Positions 27,517 through 36,939 of a stretch of DNA of 41,766 nt are shown here, in pieces. Position 1 is the stretch's first letter, and each line of letters begins with the position of its first letter. Position numbers and translations under genes: made by a program. This DNA is from Pseudomonadota bacterium. GTDB taxonomy: Bacteria > Pseudomonadota > Gammaproteobacteria > Xanthomonadales > Xanthomonadaceae. A model generated the notes under the pieces. The model saw only the letters and a program-made list of their open reading frames with translations. It had not been told where the DNA came from and made no database searches. The stretch spans positions 1-41,766 of the forward strand of contig JAFEBY010000057.1 of NCBI GenBank assembly GCA_018242465.1. The letters run 5' to 3'.

Positions 27517-28682
27517 ATACCGGTTCGCCGCGGGCGTCGCTGGCAGGCATCGCTGCGTTCTTCCAGCGCGTGCAATTCGCGGCGATCGCGCTTGCTGCGC
27601 TATGGCTGCTGGCGCATCTCGCTTCGGTGTTGGTGCCGTTTGCGGTTGCCTTGCTGCTGGCATGGCTGGGCGATCCCTTCGTGCGCCGGCTGCAGGGATA
27701 CAAATTGTCGCGCAACCTTGCCGTCGTGGTGGTCTACCTGGTGATGTTGCTGATCGTCGCGATCGCGGCACTGGTGCTGGTGCCGCTGATTGAACGCCAG
27801 ATCACCACGCTGATCGCGGCTTTTCCGCGTTATCGCGACTGGTTCCTGGCGACCGCGATTCCGAGGATCGAAGGCCATTTCAACGTTCGCATCGCCGAAT
27901 GGCTGGACACCGGGCGCATCACCGCCTGGATTGAAGAACACTGGAATCAGGCCGGGGGTTACGCCACCACCGTGCTCGGCGTGGTGTCGCGCTCCGGATT
28001 TCGTGTGCTTGGCTGGGCGGTCAATCTTGTCCTGATTCCGATCCTCACGTTCTTCTTCCTGCGCGACTGGGACGACGTCGTGCGTCGTGTCGCCAGCCTG
28101 GTGCCGCGCGATCACACAGATCTGGTGCATCGCCTGGCCAAGGAATCCAGCGAAGTGCTGCGATCGTTCCTGCGCGGCCAGTTGCTGGTGATGCTGATCC
28201 TCGCCGTGCTCTACGCGGTCGGCCTACGCTTGGCCGGGCTCGAACTCGGCATTCTCATCGGCCTGCTCGCGGGCGTGTGTTCGTTCGTGCCCTACCTCGG
28301 CCCGATCGTCCTGCTCACCCTCGGCTGCGGCGCGGCGCTGGCGCAGTACGGAGACTGGCATTATCTGGTCGGCGTATTCATCGTGTACGGCATTGGCCAG
28401 CTGCTGGAGAGCTACGTGCTCACGCCGAAACTGGTCGGCAAGAGCATTGGCCTCGGCGAGGTCTCGGTGATCTTCGCGGTGATGGCGGGCGAGGCGTTGT
28501 TCGGCTTCCTCGGCATGCTGCTGGCGTTGCCGGTGGCGGCAGTGGCCAATGTGCTGATGCGGCACATCCACCAAACCTATATGTCCAGCAAGCTGTATCG
28601 CGGCGACGAACCCGCGCAGTCGCACATCATCGTGCCCGACAGCATCGGCGAAGCGCTGAACGACATCGACATCCCCGAGTGA
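27513..28682 (+). CDS. AI-2E family transporter (PerM-like permease)
   Basis: A 389-residue polytopic inner-membrane protein. There are hydrophobic segments near 30-55 and 70-95, a long soluble stretch, then several more helices from about 165 to 360. Family motifs include LNLVLIPILTFFFLRDW-like VNLVLIPILTFFFLRDWD, FVPYLGPI and GEVSVIFAVMAGEALFGFLG. Members range from AI-2 exporters to sodium/proton antiporters, so the substrate is not assigned. The C-terminal tail (about 365-389) is hydrophilic. The ATG overlaps the DUF2066 stop, and hda follows after 1 base. Confidence 0.93.
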   Translation: MNTGSPRASLAGIAAFFQRVQFAAIALAALWLLAHLASVLVPFAVALLLAWLGDPFVRRLQGYKLSRNLAVVVVYLVMLLIVAIAALVLVPLIERQITTLIAAFPRYRDWFLATAIPRIEGHFNVRIAEWLDTGRITAWIEEHWNQAGGYATTVLGVVSRSGFRVLGWAVNLVLIPILTFFFLRDWDDVVRRVASLVPRDHTDLVHRLAKESSEVLRSFLRGQLLVMLILAVLYAVGLRLAGLELGILIGLLAGVCSFVPYLGPIVLLTLGCGAALAQYGDWHYLVGVFIVYGIGQLLESYVLTPKLVGKSIGLGEVSVIFAVMAGEALFGFLGMLLALPVAAVANVLMRHIHQTYMSSKLYRGDEPAQSHIIVPDSIGEALNDIDIPE

Positions 28683-28683
28683 A

Positions 28684-29373
28684 GTGAGCCGGCACCGCAT
28701 CCAATTGCCATTGGCGCTGGCAACGCGCGCCGACCGTCGCTTCGACAATTTCGTTGGCGCGGCTGCGCAAGTGCTCGCGGATGGCGTTGGTGAGGGGCAT
28801 CGCGCCTGGTTGTTGACGGGACCTGCGGGCGTCGGCAAGACCCATCTGTTGATGGCAGCGCATGCGGCGAGTGGCGGCGAATCGGCCTATCTCGCCCTGC
28901 CGCAGGTGGCGGGCAGCCTCGCCGATGTCGCGCCGATGTTCGAACGCCATCGACTGCTCGCGCTTGATGGCCTCGAAGCGATCGTCGGCAATCGTGACGA
29001 CGAACTGGCACTGTTCGACCTGCATAATCGCGTTCTCGATCATGGCGGCCGCCTGTTGTACGCCGCACGATCAACTCCAGAGCAACTGTCGTTCGCATTG
29101 CCCGACCTGCGTTCGCGCCTGGCGCAGGCGACGCGCCTGCCGTTGCCGGCGCTCGATGAGGCGCAGCGTCTCGAGTTGTTGCAGTCGCGCGCGGCGCAGC
29201 GTGGTCTGGTGCTGGATGATGCGTCCGCGGAGTGGTTGATGCGACGCTGCGATCGTGATCTCGGTAGCCTGATGGACGTACTCGATCAGCTCGATCGCGC
29301 GTCGTTGGCGGCGCAGCGGCGGCTCACCTTGCCGTTCTTGCGCGAGGTGCTTGGCGGTTCTTCGGCGAGTTGA
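28684..29373 (+). CDS. hda: DnaA regulatory inactivator Hda
   Basis: 229 residues from GTG 28684, one base after the permease stop. It is a DnaA-like AAA+ protein without the DnaA DNA-binding domain: QLPLALATRADRRFDNFVGA, Walker A GPAGVGKTHLL at 46-56, LLALDGLEAIVG as Walker B, and sensor 2 in RRCDRDLGSLMDVLDQLDR. With the DNA-loaded clamp, Hda stimulates DnaA-ATP hydrolysis and prevents re-initiation. The clamp-binding motif near the N-terminus would be QLPLAL. Its position after the permease is conserved. Confidence 0.93.
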   Translation: MSRHRIQLPLALATRADRRFDNFVGAAAQVLADGVGEGHRAWLLTGPAGVGKTHLLMAAHAASGGESAYLALPQVAGSLADVAPMFERHRLLALDGLEAIVGNRDDELALFDLHNRVLDHGGRLLYAARSTPEQLSFALPDLRSRLAQATRLPLPALDEAQRLELLQSRAAQRGLVLDDASAEWLMRRCDRDLGSLMDVLDQLDRASLAAQRRLTLPFLREVLGGSSAS

Positions 29374-29680
29374 GTGTGGGCGGCATGGCACGCGCTGTCT
29401 CAGCGGGTGGCCAGTCCGGTGCGCGTCAATGCACGCGCTGGTGGCGTGGGTCACCACTCCGCTGTGCGGGACGCCAGCAAGTACGTCCATGTATGGCTCA
29501 TGCTCGCCATCCATGGCTCGCAATGCCCGCACATCGGAGCAGCGACCCACTTCCGCGCGCGTGTTGTGGCTTTCTCGAAGAGCGATAAGCCCGCCACTGG
29601 CGGCGCCGTGCGGTTATCCGCTAAAGGCGCTCAGCCGGGCGATACTGTTCGCGACTACGTCAACCCAGCGCGTGCGATCA
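29374..29680 (+). repeat. Composite intergenic repeat, copy 2
   Basis: This 300-base gap between hda and murU has no credible gene. Bases 29430-29574 are the reverse complement of the module at 22928-23092 (shared agaaag-c-caacacgcgcgcgg and catggaagtactt-type blocks), and 29591-29678 match the module at 22666-22818 without the palindromic insert (ggcggcgccgtgcggtt at 29599-29615; ccgctaaaggcg at 29618-29629). The right edge touches the murU stop codon. Confidence 0.8.
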
Positions 29681-30379
29681 AGCGCGCAATTCCGCGTCCA
29701 ACGCCGCCAATCGCTGTGGCGTGCCGACATCGGTCCAGCGGCCACGATGATGCGTCGCAGTCATCGCGTCGCGCGCGATCGCGGCCTTCATCAACGGCAG
29801 CAAACGGAAGCGCGGTGGCGTTTCATCCGAGCCCGGTGCATCGCCGATGCGCGCGCGCCAATCATCGAGAAAATGCGGGCGATAAACGCCGATGCCGGAA
29901 TAGGTGAGCTTGTCGTCGCCATCCAGATGGACATGGCCATCTGCCGCCAATGCGAAATCGCCCTGCGGATGTTGTGGTGGATTGTCGACCAGCACCAAAT
30001 GTGCGTCGCCGGCAGGTTCGCGCGGCAGTCGTGCGAAGTCGAAGTCGGTCCAGATGTCGCCATTGACCACCAGGAACGGTGCCTCGCCGAGCAGCGTGCG
30101 TGCGTTCCACATGCCGCCACCGGTTTCCAGCGGTTGCGGGCCTTCGTATATGAAGTGGAGCTGCAATCCCCAGCGCGAACCATCGCCGAGGCGTTCCGGG
30201 AATTGTTGCGCCAGCCATGAGGTGTTGACCACCACCTCGCTGATGCCGAACCCGGAGAGCTTCTCCAGATGCCACTCGATCAGCGATTTCCCGCCCGCCT
30301 GCAACAGCGGTTTCGGGGTGTGTTCGGTGAGCGGGCGCATGCGTTCGCCGAAGCCGGCGGCAAAGATCAGCGCCTTCAT
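29678..30379 (-). CDS. murU: N-acetylmuramate alpha-1-phosphate uridylyltransferase MurU
   Basis: A 233-residue nucleotidyltransferase. The N-terminal signature AAGFGERMRPLTEHTPKPLL (7-26) binds UTP, and FLVVNGDIWTDFDF carries the metal-binding Asp. Together with the overlapping amgK gene (4 bases) it makes the cell-wall recycling shunt that turns MurNAc into UDP-MurNAc and bypasses de novo MurA/MurB synthesis. The amgK-murU pairing is what separates it from generic sugar nucleotidyltransferases. The gene ends within the composite repeat. Confidence 0.93.
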   Translation of the reverse strand: MKALIFAAGFGERMRPLTEHTPKPLLQAGGKSLIEWHLEKLSGFGISEVVVNTSWLAQQFPERLGDGSRWGLQLHFIYEGPQPLETGGGMWNARTLLGEAPFLVVNGDIWTDFDFARLPREPAGDAHLVLVDNPPQHPQGDFALAADGHVHLDGDDKLTYSGIGVYRPHFLDDWRARIGDAPGSDETPPRFRLLPLMKAAIARDAMTATHHRGRWTDVGTPQRLAALDAELRA

Positions 30380-31389
30380 CGTGCAGCGTTCCCGTGTGCG
30401 GCCATTGCCGGTTTCACCCGATGCTGGATGAAGTCGTGCAGGTCGGCGAGTTTCGGGTGACGCGGCAGTACGGCATCGAGGTAGGCGATGAAGCGTGGCG
30501 CGTCTTCGAGATATTTCGGCTTGCCGTCGCGATAGTTCAGGCGCGCGAAGATGCCGAGCACCTTCAGGTGGCGATGCACGCCCATCAGGTCGACATCGTG
30601 GAGGAATCGTTCGATCGGCGGAAGCGGCAAACCAACGGCGATCGCGCGGCGATGGTAATCATGCAGCCACGCCTGCACGCGGTCTTCCGGCCAGCTGATG
30701 AAGGCATCCTTGAACAGCGAGGCGGGGTCGTAGGCGATCGGTCCGGTGACGGCGCCCTGGAAATCGATCACTGCAGGCGACTCGCCGGTCGACGTGCGCA
30801 TCAGGTTGCGCGGCATGAAGTCGCGATGCACCAGGACTTGCGGTTGCGCCAATGCTGCGTTGACCAGGTGCAGGCAGGCGGCATCCAGCATCTCCGCCTC
30901 GCTGCAGTCCAGGGCCATTCCGAGATGGCGGACGCAGAACCATTCGTCGAACAACCGCGGTTCCATCGACAGGCGGGCATGGTCGTAGCGTGGGAAGTCG
31001 GTCGGCGGCACGATGGCCTGGAGTTTTGCGAGCTGCGCGAATGCGCCATCGAACAAGGCATCGGCAGTGCCGGCATCGAGGTCGTGCAGGTAGGTATTGA
31101 CGCCGAGATCTTCCAGCAACAGGAATCCATGCTCGATGTCGGCAGCCAGTACGTGCGGCACGCGCACGCCGCCACGTTCGAGCAGGTCGCAGATCTCCAG
31201 CCACGGCGCCACGTCTTCCAGTCCCGGTGGCGAATCCATCACGATGCGGGTGGGCGAGGAGTCGGTGCGCCAATAGCTGCGGAAGCCGGCGTCAAACGAG
31301 GCGCGGTGTTGCGCGGTCCCGGCGCCGAGGACCCGTGAGGTCCATGCAATGCGCTCGTGATCGCGCGGAGTGAGTGTTTCGAGGGGCAT
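30376..31389 (-). CDS. amgK: N-acetylmuramate/N-acetylglucosamine anomeric kinase AmgK
   Basis: A 337-residue aminoglycoside-phosphotransferase-fold kinase. The catalytic loop HRDFMPRN is at 188-195 and the metal-binding DFQGA near 209, with FLLLEDLG at about 89-96 at the nucleotide hinge. AmgK phosphorylates the anomeric carbon of MurNAc and GlcNAc, and MurU then uridylylates the product. It starts just downstream of the glsB terminator, so it has its own promoter somewhere in 31390-31428. Confidence 0.92.
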   Translation of the reverse strand: MPLETLTPRDHERIAWTSRVLGAGTAQHRASFDAGFRSYWRTDSSPTRIVMDSPPGLEDVAPWLEICDLLERGGVRVPHVLAADIEHGFLLLEDLGVNTYLHDLDAGTADALFDGAFAQLAKLQAIVPPTDFPRYDHARLSMEPRLFDEWFCVRHLGMALDCSEAEMLDAACLHLVNAALAQPQVLVHRDFMPRNLMRTSTGESPAVIDFQGAVTGPIAYDPASLFKDAFISWPEDRVQAWLHDYHRRAIAVGLPLPPIERFLHDVDLMGVHRHLKVLGIFARLNYRDGKPKYLEDAPRFIAYLDAVLPRHPKLADLHDFIQHRVKPAMAAHGNAAR

Positions 31390-31428
31390 TCGCCCAGCTT
31401 ACCGTGCGCATTGGGCGTCGGAAAGAAC

Positions 31429-31452
31429 AACGCCCCGGCTGGCCGGGGCGTT
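31429..31452 (-). terminator. Rho-independent terminator after glsB
   Basis: aacgccccgg (31429-31438) and ccggggcgtt (31443-31452) make a perfect 10-bp GC-rich stem with a 4-base loop. Read on the minus strand it is followed by gttctttc, a T-rich tail, so it fits termination of glsB transcription 27 bases after its stop. Confidence 0.85.
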
Positions 31453-31479
31453 GGTGTCGTGCATCGTTGCGGATGGAGG

Positions 31480-31728
31480 TCAGCTGTTGCTGCTGGCCAT
31501 TTTGCCGCGGACGAATTCGTAGATGAAAAGCAGGATGATGGCGCAGACGATGGAGATCGCGAAACCGACGAAGCCGCCGCCGTGGTACAGCAGGCTGCCG
31601 ACATACGCGCCGACGATGCCGAGGACGATCGTCAGGATCCAACCCATCGGATCCGCGCCGGGCTTGAAGAAGCGCGCGAGGATGCCGATGACTGCGCCGA
31701 TGATGATGGTGTACAGGATGCCGCCCAT
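31480..31728 (-). CDS. GlsB/YeaQ/YmgE family stress-response membrane protein
   Basis: 82 residues from ATG 31728 (MGGILYTIIIGAVIGILARF), with AGAGGGA about 9 bases upstream; the open frame extends further but those residues lack family support. Three hydrophobic segments (about 3-20, 32-49 and 55-73) and the motif ILARFFKPGADPMGWILTIV match the transglycosylase-associated family, whose GxxGxxxG-type helices pack in the inner membrane. Such proteins are often stress-induced; their activity is unknown. It appears monocistronic, with its own terminator. Confidence 0.9.
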   Translation of the reverse strand: MGGILYTIIIGAVIGILARFFKPGADPMGWILTIVLGIVGAYVGSLLYHGGGFVGFAISIVCAIILLFIYEFVRGKMASSNS

Positions 31729-31840
31729 ATTTCTGAGTCCCTCTTGAGGGTGTGTGGGAGTGTTGCCGGCCGATCCTAGCAAGGTCCGGGTGTCGGCGCT
31801 GTTGCCCTGCGGCATGATCGGTCAGGAGGGGCGGATCGGG

Positions 31841-33286
31841 TCAGGCCGCGCGGGCCAGTGTCGCGCCCCGCGCAGATGCGGGAAACCCCAGTAGCGGAGC
31901 GGCGCCGAACCAGTGCAGGCGTGTCGCCAGTGCTGCCACTTCGCCGACGAAGAGGATGGCTGGCGCTGAAACCCGGTGCGCCGCCGCGAGCTCCGGAAGC
32001 TCGGCCAGGGTGCCAATGACCACGCGTTGTCCGGAGCGTGTGCCGTTTTCGACCAGCGCGACTGGTGTGTTCGGGCAACGTCCGCACGCAACCAGACGAT
32101 CGCGGATGCGCTCGAGCCCGGACACGCCCATGTAGAAGGCGAGTGTCTGGCGATCCTGAGCCAGTGCGTGCCAGTCGATCCCGTCGTCGTCACTCTTGGT
32201 CTGTGCGGTGACAAAGCGGACGGATTGCGCATGTTCGCGATGGGTGAGCGGGATGCCGGCGTAGGCACCGCAGGCGACCGCCGCGGTGATGCCGGGGACC
32301 ACTTCGAAATCGATGCCGTGCGATTGCAGTACTTCCAGTTCTTCGCCACCGCGGCCAAAGACGAAGGGATCCCCACCCTTGAGACGGACCACGCGCTTGC
32401 CGGATTTGGCGTGTTCCACCAGCAGGCGATGGATGGAAGATTGGGTGGCGTGATGATCGCCGCCGACGTGCTTTCCGACCTCGATCAACTCGGCATCGCG
32501 TCGCGCAAGCGCCAGCACGCCGTCACTGACGAGACGGTCGTGGAGGATGACATCGGCTTCGTTGAGCAGACGCAATGCGCGCAATGTCAGTAGGCCGGGG
32601 TCGCCGGGGCCGGCGCCAACCAGGGCGACGCGGCCGACGGGTTGGGGCGATGCGGTATCGATGTTCGCCTGCAGGGTACGTTCTGCACTGGTCGTGTCGC
32701 CCCGCCGCAGCAGCGCCGGGATCGGTCCGGCAAGCACGCGATCATAAAAGCGACGTCGTGCGGGAAGATCTGCCAGTTTTGCGCGGATCCGCGCGCGTGA
32801 TTTCTGCAGCAATTCGGCCAACGCGCCCAGCGAGTCGTCGAACTGGATCTCCAGGTGTTCACGGATGTGGCGCGCCAGCATCGGTGCGCCGCCGCCGCTG
32901 GAAATGGCGATCTGCAGCGGCCCGCGTTCGACGCGCGCGGGCAGGTGGATGGTCGACAATTCCGCGTCGTCGACCACGTTGGCGAAGATGCGCCGTGACT
33001 CGGCCGCGGCGGCGATCGCGCGATTGACGGCAGCATCGTCGGTGGCGGCGATCACCAGCCAGACATCATCCAGCCATGCATCCACGAAGTCGCCCATGAT
33101 CGTCTCGATCCGGTCTTCGGCAGCCCATGCTTCCAGCTCCCGGTCCAGCACAGGGGCGCCGACGACGATACGGGCGCCGGTCTGGAGGAGGGCTGCGACC
33201 TTGCGTCGGGCCACGGTGCCGCCACCGGCCACCAGCACGGTGCGGTCGCGGAGATCGGCAAACACGGGGAACAGCCGGGTGGTCAT
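31841..33286 (-). CDS. cysG: Siroheme synthase CysG (trifunctional)
   Basis: 481 residues from ATG 33286 ([20 protein letters not shown]); a longer form from 33379 is not supported by homology. The N-terminal precorrin-2 dehydrogenase/ferrochelatase has the NAD-binding GGGTVARRK (21-29), FANVVDDAE with the catalytic Asp, and [16 protein letters not shown]. The C-terminal uroporphyrinogen-III methyltransferase starts near [20 protein letters not shown] and has [16 protein letters not shown]. It makes the siroheme needed by CysI, which explains its place beside cysB and the cys genes. It is divergent from cysB across 205 bases. Confidence 0.96.
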   Translation of the reverse strand: MTTRLFPVFADLRDRTVLVAGGGTVARRKVAALLQTGARIVVGAPVLDRELEAWAAEDRIETIMGDFVDAWLDDVWLVIAATDDAAVNRAIAAAAESRRIFANVVDDAELSTIHLPARVERGPLQIAISSGGGAPMLARHIREHLEIQFDDSLGALAELLQKSRARIRAKLADLPARRRFYDRVLAGPIPALLRRGDTTSAERTLQANIDTASPQPVGRVALVGAGPGDPGLLTLRALRLLNEADVILHDRLVSDGVLALARRDAELIEVGKHVGGDHHATQSSIHRLLVEHAKSGKRVVRLKGGDPFVFGRGGEELEVLQSHGIDFEVVPGITAAVACGAYAGIPLTHREHAQSVRFVTAQTKSDDDGIDWHALAQDRQTLAFYMGVSGLERIRDRLVACGRCPNTPVALVENGTRSGQRVVIGTLAELPELAAAHRVSAPAILFVGEVAALATRLHWFGAAPLLGFPASARGATLARAA

Positions 33287-33361
33287 GGATTGGGTGGGCA
33301 AGAGAGGCGTATCCACCTTGCAGGGACGCATGCGCGGACGGAAATAGCACGCTGGGCTTGA

Positions 33362-33383
33362 CTTATGCTGGAAAGGCATAAGC
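33362..33383. promoter_or_regulatory. Candidate CysB operator between cysG and cysB
   Basis: cttatgc (33362-33368) and gcataag (33376-33382) form an inverted repeat with a 7-base spacer. The same ends, TTATGC then GGA and finally GCATAAGC, appear in the cysJ/cysD gap at 38843-38872. The gap also holds an AT-rich stretch (33410-33445) and ccatc-t-gatgg (33446-33456). A role as a LysR-type site is inference. Confidence 0.45.
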
Positions 33384-33491
33384 CACGCTGGACATGGGTG
33401 CGATCGAGGTTGTAGATTTATCGCTTTATACGAATAAAGAGATATCCATCTGATGGTATTGCGGATGGCCTGATCTCTGCCGGCTTACGTC

Positions 33492-34481
33492 ATGACCCTT
33501 ACCCAGCTCCGCTATCTCGTTGCCATCGCCGATTCCGGCCTCAACATCACCGTGGCCGCCGAACGCGTGCACGCGACGCAGCCGGGCATGTCGAAACAGC
33601 TGAAGCAGCTCGAGGATGAGCTCGGCTTCCTGCTGTTCTCGCGCAAGGGCCGCAGTCTCGACGGCATCACCAGCGGCGGCATGCAAGTGCTGGTGCACGC
33701 CCGTCGCCTGCTCGCAGAAGCCGCCAACATCCGCGCCTATGCCGCCAACCAGCGCAGCGATGCCAATGGTCGCCTGGTGCTGGCGACCACGCACACGCAG
33801 GCGCGTTTCGTGCTGCCTCAGGCGGTGGCGCGCCTGAAGCGTGCGTATCCGCAGGTGAGCGTGCACCTGATGCCAACCTCCGACAGCGAGGTGCTGAACA
33901 TGCTGGCCAGCGGTGAGGCCGATTTCGCGTTGATCAGCACCGCTGGCCACATGCCGGATGGCGGCATCGCGGTACCGCTGTTCCGCTGGCAGCGCAAGGT
34001 GCTGGTGCCGCGCGAGCATGCGTTGGCATCGAGCGGAGCACCGACGCTGGCACAACTCGCCGCATACCCGCTGGTCAGTTACGAATCATCGATCCGCGCC
34101 GATTCCTCGCTGCGGCGTGCGTTCGCGGCGGAAGGGTTGGAACCACAGCTGGCAATGACCGCGCGCGATGCCGATCTCATCAAGACCTATGTGCGTGCTG
34201 GCCTCGGTGTCGGGCTGCTGGCCGAGATGGCGTTGACGGCGGAGGATTCCGATCTGGTCGCGCTGGCGGCGCCGGCGTCGATTCCCGAATGTATCGCTTG
34301 GGCAGTGTTGCCCCGTGAGCGCGTGCTGCGCGATTACGCCACGGAATTGCTGCATGCGGTGGCACCACAGCTCGATCGTCGCGATGTCCGTCGCGTACTG
34401 GAAGGCAATGTCGAAGCGGATTGGCCGGCTCCGCCGACGTGGGCGGAACTCAGCGAGACCATTGCGACTTACGTGATCTAG
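33492..34481 (+). CDS. cysB: LysR-type regulator CysB (or Cbl-like)
   Basis: A 329-residue LysR regulator. The winged helix-turn-helix covers about 1-60 (MTLTQLRYLVAIADSGLNIT, then HATQPGMSKQLKQLEDELGF), followed by the cofactor-binding domain with TTHTQARFVLPQAV, the CysB/Cbl signature. Family members activate sulfate assimilation genes when N-acetylserine or O-acetylserine is present. Its position between cysG and cysH favours CysB, although Cbl cannot be excluded from sequence alone. It is divergent from cysG and convergent with cysH, 12 bases apart. Confidence 0.9.
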   Translation: MTLTQLRYLVAIADSGLNITVAAERVHATQPGMSKQLKQLEDELGFLLFSRKGRSLDGITSGGMQVLVHARRLLAEAANIRAYAANQRSDANGRLVLATTHTQARFVLPQAVARLKRAYPQVSVHLMPTSDSEVLNMLASGEADFALISTAGHMPDGGIAVPLFRWQRKVLVPREHALASSGAPTLAQLAAYPLVSYESSIRADSSLRRAFAAEGLEPQLAMTARDADLIKTYVRAGLGVGLLAEMALTAEDSDLVALAAPASIPECIAWAVLPRERVLRDYATELLHAVAPQLDRRDVRRVLEGNVEADWPAPPTWAELSETIATYVI

Positions 34482-34493
34482 CGTTCCGCACGA

Positions 34494-35240
34494 TCAAGCC
34501 GCGGCCTGGTCGTGGTCGTTCCACTCTTCGTGCAGTCCACACTCGCGCTTGAGGCCGAAGAAGCGCGTGTCTTCAACACTCATGCCGTCCTCGAGGCGGT
34601 GCGTGGTGTGGATGTCGCCGATCGAGACATAGCCGTCGTGCCACAGTGGGTGATAGGGCAGTTCGTGGCGCTGGAGATAATTCCAGACATCGCGATCGCT
34701 CCAGTCTGCAAGCGGATGCAGTTTCCAGCAGCCATCGCGGTGCTGAAGGATATCGGTAGCGGTGCGGCTGTGCGATTGACTGCGGCGGATGCCGGAGATC
34801 CAGGTGCCTGCACCAAGTTCGGCGAGTGCGCGCTGCATCGGCTCGACCTTGCGAATGCGGTTGTAGCGTTCGATCCCGTCGATGCCTTGCTCCCACAATT
34901 TTCCGAAGCGCGCCTCCATCCATGCGATGCCGATGTGCGGACGATAGACCTTGAGGTTGAGCGACAGGCGTTCGCTGAGTTCGTCGATGAAGCGATAGGT
35001 TTCCGGGAACAGGTAGCCGGTATCGACCAGCACCACCGGGATGTCCGGTTGTTCGCGCGTGGCCATGTGCAGAGACACTGCGGCCTGTGCACCGAAGCTC
35101 GATGACAAGACGTGGGTGCCGGGAAGTTCCGCGAGCGCCCAAGCGACGCGTTCATCGGCCGTGCGCAGTTCAAGCCAGCGGTTGAGGGATGCCAATGCAT
35201 GTGGCGAATGAGCGAGCGCAGCAGGGTCAGGAGGGATCAT
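34494..35240 (-). CDS. cysH: Phosphoadenylylsulfate (PAPS) reductase CysH
   Basis: 248 residues. The PP-loop-type N-terminal half has [16 protein letters not shown] and [16 protein letters not shown]; the C-terminal redox motif KRECGLH holds the catalytic Cys234. It lacks the extra CC...CxxC cysteines of iron-sulfur APS reductases, so PAPS is the expected substrate, consistent with the APS kinase domain in the cysNC product. It reduces PAPS to sulfite using thioredoxin. It overlaps the cysI stop by 14 bases and is the last gene of cysJIH. Confidence 0.95.
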   Translation of the reverse strand: MIPPDPAALAHSPHALASLNRWLELRTADERVAWALAELPGTHVLSSSFGAQAAVSLHMATREQPDIPVVLVDTGYLFPETYRFIDELSERLSLNLKVYRPHIGIAWMEARFGKLWEQGIDGIERYNRIRKVEPMQRALAELGAGTWISGIRRSQSHSRTATDILQHRDGCWKLHPLADWSDRDVWNYLQRHELPYHPLWHDGYVSIGDIHTTHRLEDGMSVEDTRFFGLKRECGLHEEWNDHDQAAA

Positions 35241-36939
35241 GCGCGAGTTCCAGATGCAGGGCGCGGGCGACGACGACGCCGGAGCGCACGAGGAAATCGC
35301 CGAAATATTCGTCGTCCCTGCGCTCGCTGGCGTAGTGCTTCAGCAGTTGATCGAGTTCGGCGAGGATCGCGGCTTCGTCGATGTTCTCGCGATGAAGCAC
35401 ATTGAGGCGCTCGCCGCGATGGTCGCCGCCGAGCATCAGGTTGTAGCGGCCGGGCGCCTTGCCGATCAGTGCGACTTCGCCAAGATATGGACGCGAGCAG
35501 CCGTTGGGGCAACCGCTGATGCGGAAATGGATCGGTTGTCCGGAGAGACTATGCTTGGCGAGCAGTGCCTCGAAGCAGGCGAGGATATCGGGCAGGTAGC
35601 GTTCTGCTTCGGCCATCGCCAGTCCGCAAGTCGGCAGTGCGACGCAGGCGATGGCGTTCTGCCGCAGTGGCGATGCAGCCTCGTGGATGGCGAGCCCGTG
35701 CGTGGCGACAAGGGCGTCGATGTGCGTGCGTTCGCCGTCCGGGATGTTGGCAATCACCAGGTTCTGGTTCGGCGTCATCCGGAATTCCGGCGTTGCCGTG
35801 GCGGGATCGATGGCGAGCAGATGCGTGGCGATGGCGCGCAGGCCGCTGAGATGCGGTTGTTCGTTGTCGAGGATGCGTCCGGACACGATGCGCAGTGTGA
35901 GGTGCCACAGGCCGTTTTCGCCCTGTGCCCAACCGAAGCGGTCGCCGTTGTGAATGAATCGGTAATCGCGTGCTTCCGCGAAGGGGATGCCGGCGCGCGA
36001 TTCGACTTCACGCTTGAAGGCGTCGACGCCGCGATCATCGATGGTGTATTTCAGGCGTGCGTGCTTGCGCAACACGCGGTCGCCCCAGTCGCGCTGGGTG
36101 GTGATGGCCGCTTCGGCGATGGCGGTGACCTGGTCGGGCGCGATCGAGCCGAGCAGGCTGCCGAGACGCGGATAGGTGAGGGGGTCGCCGTGGGTCGCGC
36201 CCATGCCGCCGCCGGCGGTGACGTTGTAGGCGACCACTTCGCCATCCTCGATGATGGCGATGAAGCCGAGATCCTGCGCGAACACGTCGATATCGTTGTA
36301 CGGGAGGATCGCGAAGCCGATCTTGAACTTGCGCGGCAGATAGGTTGCACCATAGATCGGCTCGTCTTCCTCGCCACTACCGGCGACGCGTTCCTCGTCC
36401 AGCCAGATTTCGTAATAGGCACGACTGCGCGGGGCGAGGTGCTTCGACAATGCGGCTGCCTGGGCATGGATGCCGGCGTAGGCGCGCGATTCGTGCGGAT
36501 TGGCCGCGACCATGATGCCGCGGTTGACGTCGCCGCAAGCCGCGACGGTGTCGATCATCGCGGCGTTGATCGCCTGCATGGTCGCCTTGAGTTCGTGCTT
36601 GATCACGCCATGGAATTGGAAGGCCTGGCGGGTGGTGATGCGCAGACCGCGTTCGGCATAGGTGGTGGCGACATGGTCGAGTTTCAGCCATTGTTCCGGC
36701 GACACCACGCCGCCCGGCGTGCGCGTGCGGATCATGAAGCCGTAGGCGGGCTCGAGCTTCTGCTTGCGGCGCTCCTCGCGAATGTCGCGATCATCCTGCA
36801 AATAACTGCCGTGGAACTTGATCAGGCGTTCGTCGTCGTGGGGAAACGCGCCGGTGACCTGGTCGTGCAGGGATTCCGTGATCGTGCCGCGCAGCCGCTG
36901 GCTGTCGCGCTTGATCTCTTCGACGGTATGCGTACCCAT
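35227..36939 (-). CDS. cysI: Sulfite reductase hemoprotein beta subunit CysI
   Basis: 570 residues, the usual length. The four Cys ligands of the [4Fe-4S]/siroheme centre are present at 432, 438, 477 and 481 (CVALPTC and CPNGC), in the expected CX5C...CX3C pattern. The N-terminal half has [13 protein letters not shown] and the ferredoxin-like repeats, with [17 protein letters not shown] in the middle. It reduces sulfite to sulfide with electrons from CysJ. The ATG shares one base with the cysJ stop. Confidence 0.97.
   Translation of the reverse strand: MGTHTVEEIKRDSQRLRGTITESLHDQVTGAFPHDDERLIKFHGSYLQDDRDIREERRKQKLEPAYGFMIRTRTPGGVVSPEQWLKLDHVATTYAERGLRITTRQAFQFHGVIKHELKATMQAINAAMIDTVAACGDVNRGIMVAANPHESRAYAGIHAQAAALSKHLAPRSRAYYEIWLDEERVAGSGEEDEPIYGATYLPRKFKIGFAILPYNDIDVFAQDLGFIAIIEDGEVVAYNVTAGGGMGATHGDPLTYPRLGSLLGSIAPDQVTAIAEAAITTQRDWGDRVLRKHARLKYTIDDRGVDAFKREVESRAGIPFAEARDYRFIHNGDRFGWAQGENGLWHLTLRIVSGRILDNEQPHLSGLRAIATHLLAIDPATATPEFRMTPNQNLVIANIPDGERTHIDALVATHGLAIHEAASPLRQNAIACVALPTCGLAMAEAERYLPDILACFEALLAKHSLSGQPIHFRISGCPNGCSRPYLGEVALIGKAPGRYNLMLGGDHRGERLNVLHRENIDEAAILAELDQLLKHYASERRDDEYFGDFLVRSGVVVARALHLELAHDPS

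Noticed and set aside
29071-29550. 159-codon minus-strand frame over the hda end and the composite repeat
   Set aside because: Half of it is antisense to hda and half is repeat DNA; a similar peptide arises from the other repeat copy, so it follows the repeat and is not a gene.
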